This document shows positions 62,031 through 64,000 of a stretch of DNA of 64,000 nt, one piece after another (position 1 is the stretch's first letter; each line of letters begins with the position of its first letter). Where the stretch lies: the NCBI GenBank assembly GCA_946406195.1, contig CAMJJT010000003.1:96821-160820 (forward strand), read 5' to 3'. The translations under genes and the position numbers were made by a program. The DNA comes from an uncultured Bacteroidales bacterium (GTDB lineage Bacteria; Bacteroidota; Bacteroidia; Bacteroidales; Paludibacteraceae). The notes under the pieces are model-generated. The model was given only the letters and a program-made list of their open reading frames with translations, searched no databases and was not told the origin of the DNA.

Positions 62031-62801
62031 CTATTTAACGAAAATCTTAGCCCAGTTAAGATTTTCCTTAGAAGTGGCTTTAACCCAAGCAATACCGGCC
62101 ATCGAATTGATCACAAGGAAGAACGTGAAGAGAACGATGGAAAATACATTTCCGAGGATGATAAACAGCCCGATTCCGGCGATGCTATAAATAAGCCAAT
62201 AGATCCACGAGTCCGTCTTGCGGTAAATCAGCCAGTAGTTCGCGAGGAACGACGACGAGATCAGCAATCCGTTCAGCAAGAGCGCAAGCCCTTCCCTCCA
62301 CCCTTCGGGCAAGGACAGCGAACCATGGGCTGCGTATAGATTGATGATAAGATCGCCGGCGGTAATGAACCCTAACAGCGCTACCGACAGAAAGAGACGC
62401 GGCGTGTCGAGGAACTTAGGCTCAAAACTGGCTCCTCCTTCGTCTTTCTTGCGACTCCATTTATAGATGGACATCAATTGGAATGGGATGAAAACGAAGA
62501 AAAAGAGGAAGGCGCTGTCGTATTGGTCTTGCAATAAGAACTGAATACCGAGTAGCACCGACATGATCAGTCCGGCGAAGAAACCGGTGTAGTTGTGCGG
62601 ATCGCGCACGGTGAGTATATATGCGACGCCGATGATAGAGGCAGGGATGCCTACTACCCAAGCGGGATCGTGCCATTTGAGTAATTTAACTTCCGGAAAA
62701 ATCATTTCCGCCAACCACAGAAGCCCTAACAAGGCTCCAAACAATACGATTGAGATAAGCGTGTTGCGTCCGAGGGCACGCCAAAGATGTGTGTTGTTCA
62801 T
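62031..62801 (-). CDS. pnuC: PnuC-like nicotinamide riboside/mononucleotide transporter
   Basis: 256 residues with about seven to eight TM helices. Family segments: FFVFIPFQLMSIYKWSRKK (cf. PnuC MQxxGxxxW) and NYWLIYRKTDSWIYWLIYSI, with the conserved Trp/Asp-x-x pattern near the pore. It imports nicotinamide riboside, so it links with nadB in NAD supply. A precursor-responsive riboswitch was looked for upstream (62802-62900) and not seen. Confidence 0.8.
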   Translation of the reverse strand: MNNTHLWRALGRNTLISIVLFGALLGLLWLAEMIFPEVKLLKWHDPAWVVGIPASIIGVAYILTVRDPHNYTGFFAGLIMSVLLGIQFLLQDQYDSAFLFFFVFIPFQLMSIYKWSRKKDEGGASFEPKFLDTPRLFLSVALLGFITAGDLIINLYAAHGSLSLPEGWREGLALLLNGLLISSSFLANYWLIYRKTDSWIYWLIYSIAGIGLFIILGNVFSIVLFTFFLVINSMAGIAWVKATSKENLNWAKIFVK

Positions 62802-62852
62802 AGTGTTATCGTTATACCGTTATACCGTAATTACGTAATACCGTCTTTGATT

Positions 62853-62890
62853 TAAAAAAAATCAAGGGGCAAGCATAAGCTCGCCCCTCG
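62853..62890 (-). terminator. Terminator of rpmE2
   Basis: Minus strand: CGAGGGGCGAGC-TTAT-GCTTGCCCCTTG, 12 pairs with one mismatch region, followed by T8. Confidence 0.85.
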
Positions 62891-62903
62891 ATAGACTCTC
62901 GCA

Positions 62904-63158
62904 TTACTTGCGAGTGCGATTGCCGTAGCGAGACATAAATTTGTCCACACGACCTGCGGTGTCCACCAGTTTGGACTTACCGGTGTAGAACGGGTGACTC
63001 GTGTTCGAGATCTCAAGCTTGATCAGCGGATACTGAACGCCGTCGATTTCGATCGTGTCCTTGGTAGCAGCTGTAGAGCGGCTGAAGAACTGAGTACCGT
63101 CAGACATATCTTTGAAAACTACTACGCGGTAGTTATCGGGATGAATTCCTTTTTTCAT
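62904..63158 (-). CDS. rpmE2: 50S ribosomal protein L31 type B
   Basis: 84 residues: [40 protein letters not shown] and the basic tail. It lacks the CxxC zinc site of type A L31, which is the zinc-independent form. It lies 134 bp downstream of rplI. Confidence 0.96.
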   Translation of the reverse strand: MKKGIHPDNYRVVVFKDMSDGTQFFSRSTAATKDTIEIDGVQYPLIKLEISNTSHPFYTGKSKLVDTAGRVDKFMSRYGNRTRK

Positions 63159-63179
63159 AATTTAAATGAATTTAAATTT

Positions 63180-63285
63180 GTTTGACATTGTTTGAGCTTC
63201 GCTGGTTTGACATTGTTTGAGGTTGTTTGAGCTTCGCTGGTTTGACATTGTTAACCATTTCAAACTATTTCAAACCACTTCAAAC
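63180..63285. repeat. Tandem TTTGACATTG / GAGCTTCGCTGG words between rplI and rpmE2
   Basis: TTTGACATTG occurs at 63181, 63206 and 63241, GAGCTTCGCTGG twice, then three CAAACNA(C/T)TT words. No ORF and no clear promoter. Confidence 0.75.
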
Positions 63286-63292
63286 TTTTCTT

Positions 63293-63736
63293 TTACTCAG
63301 CTACAACGTTCAGCTTAATCTCAGCTTTCACCTCACGATGGAGACGAGCCTGTGCCGTGTACTCGCCCAACTCTTTGATCGGCTCTGCGATGGTGATCAC
63401 TTTCTTGTCGATCGTAATCTCCTGTGCTTTGAGAGCGTCTGCGATGTTCTGGGTGGTTACGGTTCCGAAGATCTTACCGTCCTCATTTGCTTTTACTTTA
63501 ACCTCGATTACGGTCTCTGCCAGCTTAGCCTCCAGTGCCTGAGCGTCTGCGAGGATCTTTGCTGCCTTGTGAGCCTGTTGTTTGAGGTTCTCTGCCAGTT
63601 GCTTGCGGTTGGACTCGTTTGCAATGATTGCTATCTTCTGCGGCAGCAGATAGTTGCGTCCGTAGCCGTCACGTACTTTTACGATGTCGTTCTTGAAACC
63701 CAGATTAGCTAGGTCTTGAATCAGAATTACTTCCAT
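63293..63736 (-). CDS. rplI: 50S ribosomal protein L9
   Basis: 147 residues. N-terminal domain MEVILIQDLANLGFKNDIVK and DGYGRNYLLPQKIA, the long connecting helix (KQLAENLKQQAHKAAKILAD) and the C-terminal RNA-binding domain. Next to rpsR, the usual order. Confidence 0.97.
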   Translation of the reverse strand: MEVILIQDLANLGFKNDIVKVRDGYGRNYLLPQKIAIIANESNRKQLAENLKQQAHKAAKILADAQALEAKLAETVIEVKVKANEDGKIFGTVTTQNIADALKAQEITIDKKVITIAEPIKELGEYTAQARLHREVKAEIKLNVVAE

Positions 63737-63749
63737 AATCTTTTAATCT

Positions 63750-63783
63750 TTAAACATTAAACATTAAACATTAAACATTAAAC
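63750..63783. repeat. 7-bp TTAAACA tandem repeat
   Basis: Four complete TTAAACA units followed by TTAAAC, in the gap between rpsR and rplI. Confidence 0.9.
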
Positions 63784-63785
63784 GA

Positions 63786-64000
63786 TTACTTCATCATATC
63801 AGTTACGTAAGGCAGCAATGCCAAGTGGCGTGCTTTCTTAACTGCCTGAGCTACTTTGCGTTGGAATTTCAACGAAGTACCCGTGATACGACGAGGCAGA
63901 ATCTTGCCTTGCTCGTTCAGGAACTTCTTCAGGAACTCAGGATCCTTGTAATCGATGTACTTGATTCCGCTCTTCTTGAAACGGCAGTACTTTTTCTTCT
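63786..64000 (-). CDS. rpsR: 30S ribosomal protein S18, N-terminus outside window
   Basis: Seventy-one codons before the window edge, reading [39 protein letters not shown] and [14 protein letters not shown] at the end. This is the conserved C-terminal part of S18; the start lies beyond 64000. rpsF is expected next. Confidence 0.95.
   Translation of the reverse strand, partial: KKKYCRFKKSGIKYIDYKDPEFLKKFLNEQGKILPRRITGTSLKFQRKVAQAVKKARHLALLPYVTDMMK

Noticed and set aside
62802..62903. Riboswitch upstream of pnuC
   Set aside because: The gap contains only GTTATACC-type repeats and the rpmE2 terminator; no conserved switch elements were seen.
63180..63285. Possible CRISPR array
   Set aside because: The repeated words are too short and the spacing irregular, with no unique spacers of constant length and no cas genes.

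Overview
The window is chromosomal DNA of a member of the order Bacteroidales, most likely an uncultured gut lineage. The evidence is direct: promoters have the Bacteroidota form TTG-N20-TANNTTTG, few genes have a Shine-Dalgarno sequence, there are many type IX secretion (T9SS) cargo-like proteins with C-terminal sorting modules, a T9SS lipoprotein gene (porW/sprE) is present, and the tRNA genes lack an encoded CCA. Family or genus cannot be fixed from this sequence alone.

Layout. 1-8190: the 3' part of a giant repeat-built surface protein, followed by a 47-residue peptide gene. 8263-25680: an AlbA_2/HATPase regulator, then a same-strand run of five secreted proteins (PPC-like beta repeats, CDS...GCDS repeats, a 1,868-residue T9SS cargo and an outer-membrane barrel), then tsaB and porW. 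25681-28528: tRNA-Pro with a duplicated 3' end, miaB, a structured leader, a 32-residue ORF, greA and a HIT hydrolase. 28525-34977 (minus): an operon cca, secreted nuclease, parE, small membrane protein, psuK, psuG. 35349-49770 (plus): tdk-priA-nucleoside kinase; a periplasmic HMA protein with a TonB receptor; uxaB-uxaA-comF; nadB, an NlpC/P60 peptidase and pcrA. 49753-51494 (minus): udk and two half-size chromate transporters. 51623-54476: tRNA-Ser, exbB, a 4-TM protein and two exbD genes. 54502-60319 (minus): two T9SS-type surface proteins alternating with two short peptide genes, then a rhamnogalacturonan acetylesterase. 60320-61060: a long gene-free stretch with a strong promoter, several hairpins and a terminator, a candidate structured RNA. 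61061-64000 (minus): an RluA-type synthase, pnuC, rpmE2, rplI and partial rpsR.

How it fits together. porW and the ExbB/ExbD proteins belong to the envelope machinery that would export and energise the surface proteins and TonB receptor. The acetylesterase plus uxaB/uxaA point to growth on pectin and galacturonate. The rest is housekeeping: tRNA modification (TsaB, MiaB), tRNA maturation (Cca), DNA maintenance (PriA, PcrA, ParE), nucleoside salvage (Tdk, Udk, PsuG/PsuK) and NAD supply (NadB, PnuC).

The most unusual observations are: a family of 44-47 residue peptides encoded directly behind T9SS-type surface proteins (three copies here); tRNA 3' ends duplicated beside both tRNA genes; a shared extended promoter element with constant 20-bp spacing; short-period repeats inserted in frame in housekeeping genes; and the structured 60320-60923 region with an inverted repeat and a probable small RNA.
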